Shown here piece after piece: positions 53,471 through 64,000 of a DNA stretch of 64,000 bases. Below the pieces are notes generated by a model, which saw only the letters and a program-made list of their open reading frames with translations, did not search any database and was not told where the DNA came from. Numbering within the stretch: the first letter of the stretch is position 1; every line of letters begins with the position of its first letter. This DNA comes from Kappaphycus alvarezii (taxonomy: Eukaryota > Rhodophyta > Florideophyceae > Gigartinales > Solieriaceae), in assembly GCA_002205965.3 (NCBI GenBank), contig NADL03000017.1, positions 682,001 through 746,000 on the forward strand, written 5' to 3'. The position numbers and the translations under genes were made by a program.

Positions 53471-54620
53471 TTACGGACTCCCAGTCGGTTCCTGACCACG
53501 CAACACATCACCACCACCACTCACGAATACACCGCCGAGCGCAGAGGTTTCCATCATATGCTTAAACTTTTCAAATTCAACATTTGCAGCAAACTCTCTT
53601 TCCTCCTTACTAACCTCACGCTCTCTCTCCCGTTCTCTCCGCTCCTCCTCAAAGTTCTCCCTATCCAACTTCAACCGCTCCTTCTCAACTTCATGGCGAG
53701 CGGAATCCCCCATTTACAATGCCACAGTGAGTGCGTCGTTATCAAAAGACGCAAAACAACTACGAATCGCCATTTTCCGGGGTGTGCGCTCTGCGTCGTC
53801 CGATTCGACCTCAACTTCAACATTCCCATCCGCACTAACGTCTGCAGTCTTTAGCTTTGTAGCTCTCTCTCGAATATGGGAACCTATACTCTCCTTATCC
53901 TCCTCTTGATCCTTACTTTTGCTTCTTCGAGTCCTTCTCCTCCCTAAACGTCATTCTCGCGTCGCCCATCTCACCTAACAGCGCATCGAATTACCCGATT
54001 TCTCCACTCATACCGCTATGTCTAGCATCAAACCTGTCCTTTTCGTCGAATCGGTGCTTCAATCTAATTGCCGGCCATTCGCTGCCTTCCACGATACAGC
54101 CTCTTTCACACGTTTTAGAGCGTTCACCTTCGCGACGACGTTTTTATACCTTTCTCTGGTTTCACCTTTGGGCGAAATATATGCTTTTGTAGCCGCTACC
54201 GCGAACAATTGTAAGTTCTTCTTGCATTGTAAACCGAGAACGGCGCCCAACGCGCCCTCAATTGGTTTCTTCATTTGGCAAGTCTACTATTACTGGAGCA
54301 GCTGCTGCATCTTGAATAGAGGGGACAAGTACAGGATAATGGTTTTGAGGAGGACGCGCTGAAGGGAAAGATGTGGAGGTTCGGGGAAGGTGGTTGTGTG
54401 AGTGGGCTGGATGCTGGAGGGATCAGAAGGCATGGCAGGTGTGCAGGTGTGTGAAGGAGCTCGGATGGCCTGGGGGCGGGTCGCTGCTGGGGACATAACA
54501 GCTTCGGTCATTTGCATGGGTCAAGCCGACTCTAAAATGGGAAAAATTTGCTCCTGTCGCGTCACTCAGCAGTCCTGACTCAGTATTTCCAGTCACGCCA
54601 TAATTGCAGAATTCTGCAAG
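53471..54620 (-). pseudogene. Myb/SANT-like partner gene of Harbinger element B
   Basis: Read right to left: a Pro/Ser/Thr-rich N terminus (54517-54290), then KKNLQLFAVAATKAYISPKGETRERYKNVV and NALKRVKEAVSWKAANGR, resembling the trihelix/Myb-like domain of Harbinger second proteins. The end is a highly charged coiled coil (EKERLKLDRENFEEERRERE) and VEFEKFKHMMETSALGG, which I recall as typical of these proteins. Frames are broken between 54059 and 53713. Harbinger elements need this DNA-binding partner for transposase import; tail-to-tail arrangement with the transposase supports the pairing. Confidence 0.55.
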
Positions 54621-54797
54621 CACAATTTTGTTATGGTTTTTGAATTGCTGTATTTCTCCTACATTGCTTAATTCGTAATGCGTAGACTGTGTATTCTTTC
54701 TTTCCTGTGTGTTAAGTTAGGACAATCCTACCGCGCCAACCTAAATCATAAAATTTCAGTCAAAAAGGATTTCGACGGAAGTTTTGGAAATTTTCAT

Positions 54798-54818
54798 TCC
54801 CACCGCACCCGCCCAAAT
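54798..54818 (+). repeat. Element C terminal inverted repeat, left
   Basis: Matches the reverse complement of 58570-58590 with two or three substitutions. GC-rich, unlike its flanks. Confidence 0.65.
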
Positions 54819-55249
54819 CTCAAAAATCAGCACATCTTTTGGGGCGACCTAAGGTTAGCTCCCCAAAAAGTTTTTCTGCTTTAATCCCATACTATGGGCC
54901 CCCAATCACCATTTAGTATTTCGTTGGTGCGAAAACGTAACGAGTGTGAAACCGACGAGGGTGATACAAACTGATGAACGCAATGCGCCAGTACATGCCC
55001 TGCACACCTTGTATATCTCCCCATCTCTCCAAGCACTATTCAAAACAACATTCCATATCTCCAACTCCTCTCTCTATCTCTTCAAGCATTCTTTAAAAAA
55101 CCCACCTCATCAACTCACTATTTTCTAAGAACCCCTCCCAAAAACTCCCCTCCTCACCAAGCACTGTTACCAACAAGGTTCGGACGCCTAAATTGCTGGG
55201 TTCATCGCTTTCCACAATTTTCCTTTGCATTCGTGCACATGGCAGCTGT

Positions 55250-56690
55250 GGAATAGAACGACGTCGATACCACCCAGCTGCAGAACGTAACTAAGTCGAA
55301 AGGAGCTGGGCGCGGTCTGGGATGGAATGAGGACGAAACGATACTATGGCTAAGGCGGGCGCAAAGGCGGTACTTGATCCTGCCGTCGGAGCATCTCTGA
55401 GAATGATCACCTTGGGCCGTCAGCTTCGCGCTATCGTGTTTACTGACCCGTCAAGCCCGATTACCCTCAATGGCGCCACGGACAAAGGTGGCCCGCGTGA
55501 TGAACGACGTTGAGCCTGGTGCTCTCCATGGGCTTGTTTAAAGCACTGGATGAAGATTAACGTAGAGTTTTTTCTTTTCGGAGCTTGTCGTAGTCGCGTC
55601 AAGCGAATATATTTGATCGGAAATCCATCTACGGAAGAACTTTTCCGCTGCAACGAACTGCTGTACAGCGACGGTTCGAAGGCGATGTCTCATCTTCATG
55701 ATTTTTTTCGAAACCCGACTTACTACGTGAGGCAGCCTTTTCCCTTCGGTGCTTCGTTCAAATATTTGGATGAGGAAAAGGATATGCTTCGAGCTGATTC
55801 CTTCAACTTCGAATTTGATCAGTCAAAACCTCGCCCACTGGGCTTGAAGGCCGCAGCGTCTCGGAAGCGAAAGAAGCCATATATAGATGAGTCAGAGATA
55901 AAGGACGCGAATACATCTGTTAATACAGCGGTTTAAAACATTAGGGATTCTTTCCGCAAATCGACGAAATGAGACGCTCGATTGCTGAGCGAAGGATGCA
56001 GTTAGACAAATTTCGGCTCAACTGGGAGATCTCGCAATATCTATTCCGGCCGAGTTCAGGGGCATCACAGAAAGAATGTGAAAAATTGGTTTTGTACCTC
56101 CGTCCGCAGGTACTACAATCCGTCAAGAGTAGCCTCATGCATGAACCTGCTGCGGCATTGGCTGGGGAGATAATGCGCTGCAATGAACAATGCCCCAGCA
56201 CTAGCGACCTAGATCGCTTCCAACGAAATGAATCTCCGCGAGGCCGAGCCACAGAGATTGAGGATGAGAAAAGGACGACTGGATTGGAAGCTCGCACGCC
56301 CAGTCGCGACCGCTCCGGAAATCAGAACAATATAAAAAGCCCGAGAGCTCCGATTCCTTCTATTCTGATGGCCGAAGTTGAAATCTACCTGCGCAAATGT
56401 CCGCTTCGTATGCCTGACAGAGCTGACGCAGTGCTTCCTACTGATAAACCTATCGCTGTGCATCCCCTACCTGGCGAAATTACAATTCTGAACAATTGCT
56501 AGCCGTTTTTCGTTGCAGGTACAGAGACCCCCGTAATTGTGCTTCTGAAGATGCGAGCACGCAGGATCCCAACGATATATTTGTAGCAGGGCAGTTGTAT
56601 GTTGCAGAGACTTCCCTGCTTTTTTCCAAGCGAGCCACAGGCGCCGTTGATATTAATTCATTTACAATATTGAGGGCGTTCTCTCGCTGA
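55250..56690 (+). pseudogene. Myb/SANT-like partner gene of Harbinger element C
   Basis: Frames in order: SKGAGRGLGWNEDETILWL (a W-x2-EET-like Myb start), ASLRMITLGRQLRAIVF-like helix and KGGPRDERR, then after a shift VEFFLFGACRSRVKRIYLIG, NPSTEELFRCNELLYSD, MSHLHDFFRNPTYYVRQPF, PFGASFKYLDEEKDML (55550-55800), a basic stretch ASRKRKKPYIDE, then from 55969 MRRSIAERRMQLDKFRLNWE and an extended hydrophilic tail. 'NPTEEDLLRC...LY' followed by 'PFxxxxxYxxL' is a recurring layout of transposon-linked SANT proteins as I recall them. At least two stops or frame shifts are present. Confidence 0.5.
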
Positions 56691-56984
56691 GTCGTGCATG
56701 CAAATTCCAGACAGATTCCGGCGAGTGCCTCACAATCCCCCCAATCCCCAAAATGTCTGTACTCAATGTTTGCGGAACGATTAAAGTTGCATTACATGTT
56801 TAAATGAAGATTTTTGATCGCTTGCGATGACTACAGCGGATTTCTGAAACTCGCAGCCGTATCATTGTGTGTTATGCGATTAATTAAAGTCTTTGTTGCC
56901 TGCACTATACTAAGTTCAACCTTGGTCATTCCCCTGTGCGTTCCAAATATGTCCAGTCAAAGAGTCCCGTAGCTTGAATCTCTG

Positions 56985-58252
56985 CTCGCGGTTCTCAATA
57001 GGGTCTAACGTTTCACGCCAAAGATAGAAAAGGTATTAAGTATCCTTTGGTAGCGTAATATCCCTTGGAGACAAAGCGTGACCATTTAAGTTTCCATCCT
57101 GGTCACGTTTAAAGGTAAACTTTCGTGTTAAACTATACTTGCGCTCATCTTCAATCATGTTGTGAAATATACAGAATTCTCTAAAATCTTGGTCCATGTC
57201 TTCTAACTCATGCAGTCTGGACCGCCTTGCTAGTATCTCTAACTGTATATGCAGTACCGCAAATATCCTTTCTACCCCTATTCAAGCACTCTCTTGTTGC
57301 CTGTTGAACCTTTGTACCCTTAAGGTCCGGGGATTTGGGTAGGTTTTCGCGAACAGACGGTAATCGGGTAGATCACATCCGCAAAGAAATAGAACCATGA
57401 CAGATCCATACCTGCAATGTTTGTCGAGGTCTGATAGGAAGGCCAACAACCAGTCCGAATGTCGTTGATGAAGCTACTCTGAGCTAGGATCGACTTGTTT
57501 TTTGAGCGGTATACCGAAAATTGAATGCCAAATTCTTATTTTATTATCACAGACCACCCCCATCCGAAAAGCTGGCGATTTCTCCTTACCCTTGTAAACT
57601 CCTTGTCAGGCAATGGTGCATTTATTCCAAAACCGCAAAGAGCAGTCGACACAACTAAGACAGCCCGGAAAGCCAAGTTCTGAGTAATCTGCTTCTATCA
57701 GTCTAATTTCATCAGCGTCCGGCCTTCGTAACCACGTCCCCTCATTCATAGTGGTGACAGTTGAACAGAAACGCAGTAAACACTTGAAAATCATACTATC
57801 AGATAGACGAACGTACTCTACGACTTTCTCACGACTTTCTCAGCAGCCGTTACACCACTAAACATACGGAGCGCATCTGCTGGCTTTTGGTCTGTCGAGC
57901 TCCCCAATACCCCGAGCGCGTCGGCCTTTTGTTCGGAGAAGGGATCAAAATCAACAAAATTACGTCGTTCCCTTTCATATACTGCCCTTGTAACTGAGAA
58001 AAGTCTCTCAATATCCTCTTAACATGATGGGTGGATCTAGGGAGTTCCGTCCGAAATAGTCAAGATCAACGTCCTCCGCCCTGACCATGCCCCTGATATC
58101 CATATTTGGACGACGACCAGGCCTTGACCACCCGCCACTTGGATTCAGGGTGGCTATCCACTCCCAAATTCATTCTCATCTTTAATTGCAATCGCGACAA
58201 TGGTGATAACTGCACCAACTATTCTGCCCTCTTCCTTGTTCTCGGACGACAT
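56985..58252 (-). pseudogene. PIF/Harbinger transposase C (Plant_tran/DDE type)
   Basis: Start MSSENKEEGRIVGAVI (58252). Frames in order: FDPFSEQKADALGVLGSSTDQK, SDSMIFKCLLRFCSTVTTMN then EGTWLRRPDADEIR, LGFPGCLSCVDCSLRFWNKC (57600-57680; the FPGCxGSxDC block with the first Asp), QGVYKGKEKSPAFRMGVV, IRIWHSIFGIP, FYFFADVIYPDYRLF (second Asp block, reading VIYP for DGIYP), NRQQESA*IGVERIFAVLHIQ (Glu in GVERIFAVL), and EFCIFHNMIEDERKYS. This is the domain order of Plant_tran (PF04827) PIF/Harbinger transposases. Frameshifts at 57600, 57480 and around 57300 make this copy inactive. Confidence 0.7.
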
Positions 58253-58569
58253 TGCGCCGCGGAGTCGGACGGTAAATAGTGTGGAAACTTTTGTTTTGTT
58301 TGGGCGCCGCAGATGCAGGAGAGCCGAGCAGTGCAGTCCAATTGCAGGGCGTTTGAAGAACTTGTGGTCACTGTGAAAGGGAGACAAAAATGGTTCGCAA
58401 GAAGAAATGCGGTGCCTTCAGCGTTGGATGAAGAAGGGGTATCACCATTTGGATTTTAATGTTGGTACACGGGAACGCTCCGTTGGGGATGAACAGACCA
58501 AAACGTAAATCTTATTCCTATGCTTTATGCTGCCCAATGGATGTTCAGTACTTATTCATCTATGTTACG

Positions 58570-58590
58570 TTTTGGGCTGGCGCGGTGGGA
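58570..58590 (-). repeat. Element C terminal inverted repeat, right
   Basis: Inverted partner of 54798-54818. Confidence 0.65.
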
Positions 58591-60478
58591 TCGCCTTAGT
58601 GTTAAAGACCACTTGGATGCGGCGCTAGCAGTGTACGTAATGGCGCAGGAGGGGCAAGCCGGGTCCGGCTGAAGGGATCATCAAATAGTGTGGCTACTGT
58701 ATAGTGTAGGCTGTACTGTAGGCTACTGTAATTATTGATAACCTTAGTATCCGCGGGATATTGGACAGCTGTCTACGAGGGTTGCCGCCGCCGTGTTACT
58801 TTACAGTACACTGGCCGGACGGAGTGTAACCGCTGAGGGTCAATAAATACCTGGCCGCTGAGGGCCAACGGAAGAGTGCGCGGAGGCACGACACCGATCC
58901 GTTTTACTCAGGCCATTAGCTAAAATTTAATCATCTATACTTCATGATTTATATATAACGTGCAAGCTAGCTGACATTGTAAGCTAAGATAGTTGAAGTT
59001 CTTCGCTGCCCAAGTTGGAAGTACGTACACGCTAGAATCGATGCTGCAAAAGGTAGATCATTAGCCAAAAGGCATGTTATTTCTGTAATGTCGGTCATCT
59101 CAGGTATCCTCTCAGTATCTGAATTGGACATGTAATAACGGGGGTATGTGACCTTTTATTAAAATGCAGTATGAGGGGACCTTACGGTCCCTACTGGGCC
59201 TAGTGGGGCTCAACAGCGATGAATTTGAGCTGGTTGATCATAGCGGCAGTGTAACATTGCACGAATGTCCCGCGCCCCCAGCGCATGTGGGATGACCTGG
59301 GAAAGGTGTGTAAGGACGGCTCTTCCACTCGAACAGGGTCTTCAAAGTTCGCTGTTTCCCATCACTTTTCAACCCACTGTCTTTTTTACAATCTCCGAAG
59401 GAACGTGATCTGCGCAGCCCGGCCAGTCCGCCAGCAAGTTCAGCCGGAGTTTTGTTCGTCGTGTTTGTTGTCTGTAAGGGGGAAATTGGGGCGTTTTAAT
59501 GATTGAAAAAAAGGTTAGCCTAGTTTCCATGGCGCATCAAATAATTGGTACAATTGGTCGGCACGAGGAATCATGAAACGGAATTAGTAATTCGGTTCAA
59601 GGTCTCTAGAAGGCTGGCCTCGAGCCAGCTAGTAGGCAGCCGCGTTGGACGTAGCATCAGTACCAGTAATTGGTCATGCTTACACTAAAAGTTTTTCAAG
59701 CTATCTGGAGCTTGTATTTAGATGGTTGAATTTTCTCCTGGTTCCACCTTTGGCTATTGTCGTTGAACACTCCTCCTAGGCTGGCAAGGACCACACGAGA
59801 GTACAATCTGTCGTGGGGCGAGGTCCTGGGCGGTGGTGGGAAGGTCATTACTGTAGATGGGTAGGATGTGAACGGACGTTAGGGAGAAGGGCTGGGCGGA
59901 GCACCTCAGCTTACGAAGTTGACCGAATCTTGGTTTTACTTCTTGTTTCTCTCTGTCTTTCTCTCTCTAACACGGTACCCGGCCACATTCCAACGTTAAA
60001 TGTGGACGGCCGAGTGGAAGCGTCGACTTACTCGACGCCACACTCAGTCCGATCTTTGAATTTTGATAAGAATTGGGCAACATTACGGCATGAAATTGGC
60101 TAAAAATAAAAGAAAAATAATACAGAGAAAATACGACGGCGGTGGAGCAGATGGAGCACAGTAAGGTCGTAATGTATAAATCGACACTCCCTCCGATCGG
60201 ACGGTCCGTCTACCCCAGCCAGAACATTCTCGACGCCAGCGTAGCAGAACGAAAAGGTATCTCGAGTCACAGCAGCGCCCAGGCAATGCCGTGCATCCTG
60301 TGAACTGATCCAATGGCTACATGCAATAGCGAGGATGAGGCTACAATGCAAGTGAAATAAAAAACCCAAAACGATGGCACTGAAGGTGCCAAGCAAACAT
60401 CGAAATGTGCACACTACGCTGGGCAAGCGCAAAGGCAATTGCTGTAGAGCTCTTTGATGCATCGGCTTATTTAGTCCA
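58591..60478. other. Spacer, possibly containing the 3' LTR of the copia element
   Basis: A TACTGTAC-like patch lies at 58690-58735 (tactgtatagtgtaggctgtactgtag). Near 58820-58880 the words gctgagggtcaataaatacctgg and gctgagggccaacgg form a short imperfect repeat. For the minus-strand copia element the 3' LTR should lie just left of 60479, but without the partner LTR (outside the window) it cannot be delimited. No gene is recognised. Confidence 0.3.
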
Positions 60479-60919
60479 TCAGAGATGTCGCACTAACTCC
60501 TTACGACACCGATGTCCGAAATGATACGATCCTTGAAGCATTCGCGTGCGGCTGCAATATCCAGCATCAGACGTTTTTTCGGAGGTCCGGGAACCCTTTG
60601 AGATTACATCTAATAAGCTCTTGCTATCGGTAAAGAGCTGCACAGGTACTCTGGAGCCAAGAAGTTCTCCAAGCTCTATCGAAAGAACCGAAACGACATC
60701 AAAGAGGTCACTGAATGCAATAACCCCTCCAGCCATAGCAGATCTAGCTACCCTACTCGCTTTGTATGACTTGAATGAGATAGGGACGACTAATCCAATA
60801 TCTTCTCCAATAAAACATATGTGGCCTAACTGCGTAGATAAGTCTGCATTATTTGCAAACGACGCATCGGAGAATACAATGACCCTTATAGTCTTCTTAT
60901 CGAGCTTCGGGATCCGCAA
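60479..60919 (-). pseudogene. Copia RNase H
   Basis: IRVIVFSDASFANNADLSTQ (first catalytic Asp), GHICFIGEDIGLVVPISFKS, RSAMAGGVIAFSDLFDV (Glu position replaced, AGGV for AETxA) and VQLFTDSKSLLDVIS (Asp). The C-terminal HNxADALTK block is lost by a frame change near 60560. Copia RNase H removes the RNA strand during reverse transcription. Confidence 0.7.
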
Positions 60920-60985
60920 AGAAAGGCGATTGTCAACAGCTAATGCTACTGCCTTGTTAAAGCGTTTCAGATTATGTTTCGTTGC

Positions 60986-62066
60986 CTATGTAAACCTGTC
61001 CTCTGTCACTTGAGCAAGCTGAGCAATTTGAAATACGCAGTCTGGGTGTGTATTCGCGAGCCAGGATAGCTTCATACCCATTGATCGGAATTGTGAAATA
61101 CTTGCAGTCGGGGGCAGCTGCTCGAGTTCCTTTAGGTACTCGTGTTGATCTTGAATTAGAGTACCGTCCTTTTCGATCGCGAGAGAGAAACCGGTGAAGG
61201 AGCAGGGAAGCACCTGGTCCTCTGACATTTCGAATCGGGCATTTGCCTTTTCGATATTTCTTTGAATTCCTTGTCTCCCGCGCGAATTAAATTATCGACG
61301 TCTCCACCTAATAAGCCTTTCAATACTCCATGTTCAATAAGGACATATAAAGCCTGGTCAGATCGCAGCGCCTTCATTCCCGAATCGTAGCGATGATTTT
61401 TAGCAAGTTTCTCGTGCCACAGATCCCCGATTCACAGAGACCATAGAGAGGCTTCAATAGCTTCACACATTGTAAAGGATCCAGCTCAAACTCTGGGACG
61501 GCCTATTTTATGAATATGTCCCGTCCTATGAATATGTCCCGTCCTAAAGGCTCGGCCGCTTGCAGATAAGCTTGACGAACATCAGATGTCCATATGACGA
61601 AGTTGCAGGCGGATGCAAGTGTAAGTAGGATCCTTGCAGAATGAGGCTGCAGGGTCGATGTAGGGTGGACCATTGGATCTTTAAACTTGTCCCGTGTCCC
61701 CCTATAACATATCCAGTCTTATTTTTAACTCTACTATCTTCTGTTGACTTGATGGCAAAAACGAATCGACCAGGAAGTACATTTACATCTTCTGGAAGTT
61801 CTCCTTTTGAATTACTTTAAAAGTCCCACGTTCAAGCAAGCATTTGATTTCTGCCTTTTTGCAGCATTCATCTCAGAAGTATACGCCGTTGGGTTGCTCG
61901 GCCCAATAATTTCGGTCATGAAAGTTCCACTTTTGAAGCATTCATCGTCTGGGTCGCGCGATTCATTGATAAACTTACTCAGAGCACTTCCTAGTTCTGT
62001 CATGAAGCTGTGAGCCAGATAAACAGAACTGTATTCGGTGCTGTCGCCAGTGAAATACCTCTTCAC
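60986..62066 (-). pseudogene. Copia reverse transcriptase (catalytic box altered)
   Basis: YLAHSFMTELGSALSKFINE and ECFKSGTFMTEI precede the RT; DVRQAYLQAAEPLGRDIFI (about 61540-61590, catalytic Asp present) is followed by LLKPLYGLCESGDLWHEKL. The active-site box at 61291-61302 reads DVDN where the family has YVDD, in the context GLLGGDVDNLIRAGD. LPCSFTGFSLAIEKDGTL and YLKELEQLPPTASISQFRSM, then KLSWLANTHPDCVFQIAQLA complete the domain. There is an 18-bp tandem duplication (tatgaatatgtcccgtcc, 61509-61544). The altered box and several stops indicate loss of activity. Confidence 0.7.
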
Positions 62067-62280
62067 TTATACGGAATTAAAAGGGCGAGCCGTACCAATC
62101 TTTTCGTCTTGCACGTATACGAGTTTCTTTGGCTCATCTGTTTCAACCACTACGAAAGGCCCTAGCCACTCACCTATGCGGTGGTTCAAAATTTTTCCTC
62201 CAGATCAGCACTTTGTCCCCAGGTTTGGTAGAAGGTATTGGCAGCAGCAGGTGTCTTATGGTGCAAAGCGCGGCTAGTTC

Positions 62281-63195
62281 TTATCTTCGCCATAATTCTA
62301 GCCATCTCTTTGCGCGCTTATTGAGCAACAGAAGCTCTTTCTGCGATTGTTGGTCTTTCCGAGGGGGCTCCAGAGCGTGTGAACATTCGCGGATAGTCTC
62401 CAAATACCAACGCGGATGTAACGATGCCTTCAGGTCCCAAATTATCATTGAGAGCCTTGACTGAGGCTGTAACGCTGCTTCCGGTGGTACTTGAGGTTTT
62501 TCAGACTTTATCCTACGATATGTCTGCCGGAGTGGCTGATGATATCGCTCTCCGAGCCCAAGGCTGTTGTGTGCCTCGATTCCTGTTCCGTTCACTTCGA
62601 CGTTTGACAGAGCACCAAGCCTGATGAATGCTTCGCCAAAATATCTTCCTTGGTCAACCAGCATGCGATTCGGCTGACCGGTGTGTATCATAATGTTTAG
62701 TTGAGAGATCAGGAACAAATTTGGCCGCGCTAAACCGAGTACCCTCATCAACTATATTTAAGACTGGTTTTTCATCAATTGTAACAACATCCAGGAGGAC
62801 ACTCTCGGTAAGTGCCCAATTTCCGCGCTGAAAGAAACCCTAAAACGTGTGGGGGCAGTGCCAATGCGCTGGCAAGGGTCGCACCTCCTCAATATGTCTT
62901 GGAGAGTTTCCAGTGTTTTGGGAGATATCTCCTCCGGTCGAGCTTTCCTGAGAAGGTAAAAGAGCTTCTCAGGGGAAGGGTGAAAGAACTGCTTGTGTAG
63001 CTTATGCATTTGAGATCTTGTAATAATTACTGAAGTAGAGCTATCAATTTCAACATAAACATGGCCACCATCTGATCGAGTCAGGTCCATGTGCAATTCA
63101 TCAAAGTAAGTGCAAGAACCATTATCACACGCAAGTACGCGCTTTATTAGCCTGTTGAATACAGTGTCAGCCAGAAGAAACTCACGTACTAACAC
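62281..63195 (-). pseudogene. Copia integrase with HHCC domain
   Basis: QMHKLHKQFFHPSPEKLFYL then LQDILRRCDPCQRIGTAPTR give the HxxxxH...CxxC zinc-binding domain (63030-62850). After a frame change LDVVTIDEKPVLNIVDEGTR carries the first catalytic Asp, PNRMLVDQGRYFGEAFI the second, and GIEAHNSLGLGERYHQPLR the Glu. All three DDE residues are kept; the coding frame is broken near 62760. Confidence 0.7.
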
Positions 63196-63477
63196 GTCCG
63201 ACCCAGGAAGGGGGAATATCAGCCCTTACGATGTCCAACTCGACGAAAATCTGTGGCTTGCCTGGTGTGTTGCTAGTGGTAGCGTAATCTTTCCAAGAGA
63301 GTGGTAGGATGTATCTGCAGATAGAAAGCAGTTTGATGACCATTTCAGTTGAGTTATTCGACGTCCATATTTTGAGAATACTGAACGCAACTCCTTAAGA
63401 CCGATACATGACCTAGGGGCTCCGATGTCTACACAAAATCCTGGTGTGCTATTTCTTCTTGATAGAGTCTTTTTTCG

Positions 63478-64000
63478 CTACCTTTTAGAATTTGCTACGA
63501 AAAAAGATGTTAAATAAACATCTATAATCCCCTTACGCCTCTTGTGAGTTGTTCTGTGGGGCTGGACCCACTCGCAAGGGCAACGATCCCGAGGCTTCAC
63601 TGACCGTCGCCTTGGATAAAATCCGAGGGATACGTTGGAGAGACGCGGTTTTCTAAGGGAGAGAGGCAGATAAATGGTTTTTAAACCATTCTTTGTCGAC
63701 TGCTCGACAAATTCATCAGCTGAACTATTGTTCGCATTCAATAGGTAGTCAATGGCTAGTTCATCTTCCGAACCGCTTAGATGCACTGAGTGGCTAGTTT
63801 CTGACTCATTATTCTTAGCTTCGTCATAGGAGAGTGCTCCGTTGCCCTGCAACTTCCCTTCATTCCAATTACTAAGTATGATACAATGTGAACAGCCGCA
63901 TCTCCGTTCTTGAAGCGATCACGCACATAGCGTTGGATGGACCCTGGCGCACAAGGTGACCGGGGCCCCTGGATTGCTTACAACGGTGGCATATCCCTTT
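63478..64000 (-). pseudogene. Copia Gag / protease region, partial
   Basis: At the extreme right a frame reads GICHRCKQSRGPGHLVRQ, like a zinc knuckle with an insertion and a lost last Cys. From 63852 an open frame of 124 codons (ESETSHSVHLSGSEDELAID, then RRRSVKPRDRCPCEW) occupies the place of the Gag-protease linker but shows no DTG. Upstream Gag is outside the window. Confidence 0.4.

Larger units (their letters stand above)
54798..58590. mobile_element. PIF/Harbinger-type element C with TIRs and two convergent genes
   Basis: Ends are inverted: tcccaccgcacccgcccaaa at 54798-54817 against tttgggctggcgcggtggga at 58571-58590. Inside are a plus-strand Myb/SANT-like gene and a minus-strand Plant_tran-type transposase that meet tail to tail. 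A 3-base target duplication is not evident. A related end (atcctaccgcgccaacctaa at 54725) lies 73 bases outside the left TIR in the same orientation. Confidence 0.65.
60479..64000 (-). mobile_element. Ty1/copia retrotransposon, minus strand, truncated by window edge
   Basis: Reading from the right edge: a Gag zinc-knuckle-like piece, a linker, pre-integrase HHCC and integrase core, reverse transcriptase, and RNase H. This gag-int-RT-RH order defines Ty1/copia. Most segments are recognisable but broken by stops and frame changes. It resembles the family of the fragment at 1-1500 and the deleted element at 35.7-39.5 kb. Confidence 0.8.

Overview
The window looks like nuclear DNA of a red alga, most likely a Chondrus-like florideophyte. 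The evidence is gene style rather than any single marker: one compact island of ordinary eukaryotic housekeeping genes, with very short intergenic gaps and rare introns of 87-112 bases, set in a large excess of degraded transposable elements. The species call is inference. There are no prokaryotic operons, rRNAs, tRNAs or CRISPR arrays that I can see.

Gene island (about 10.4-19.2 kb). In order: VPS53 (+, GARP/EARP tethering complex), phosphatidylserine decarboxylase (-), ALG6 alpha-1,3-glucosyltransferase (-), ribophorin I/OST1 (+, oligosaccharyltransferase subunit), and an FKBP-type prolyl isomerase fused to methionine sulfoxide reductase A (-). ALG6 and OST1 act in successive steps of N-glycosylation and are arranged head to head over about 400 bases. 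Four of the five products act in the secretory/endomembrane system or in phospholipid synthesis; this may be chance. Every one of the five is broken by several one-base frame changes although the encoded protein is well conserved on both sides. Base-call/assembly indels are the simplest explanation; pseudogenisation of all five is less likely.

Mobile elements, left to right: a Ty1/copia pol fragment (1-1.5 kb); a piggyBac transposase with its C-terminal zinc finger (1.6-3.6 kb, -); a complete Mutator-like element with about 530-bp terminal inverted repeats and a captured Ulp1/C48 protease (3.97-10.05 kb); a second decayed piggyBac (20.3-22.0 kb, +); an AT-rich desert (about 21.9-28.3 kb); a tyrosine-recombinase retrotransposon of the DIRS/Ngaro/PAT class with both split direct repeats and 218-bp inverted repeats (28.35-34.76 kb); an internally deleted Ty1/copia element with LTRs and a 5-bp target duplication (35.7-39.5 kb); another AT-rich stretch (39.5-43.6 kb); a possible reverse-transcriptase relic (44.8-45.1 kb); a DNA transposon coding for a DDE-type transposase joined to a YqaJ/lambda-exonuclease-like nuclease (46.3-50.5 kb); three PIF/Harbinger-type DDE transposase loci, two of them with convergent Myb/SANT-like partner genes (50.7-58.6 kb); and a long minus-strand Ty1/copia polyprotein running off the right edge (60.5-64.0 kb).

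The most unusual items are the transposase-nuclease element at 46.3-50.5 kb, the mixed terminal architecture of the DIRS-class element together with a 38-bp wobble-compensated RNA hairpin in its leader, and the FKBP-MsrA fusion. All functional assignments are by motif and by recollection of family consensus; no database search was possible.
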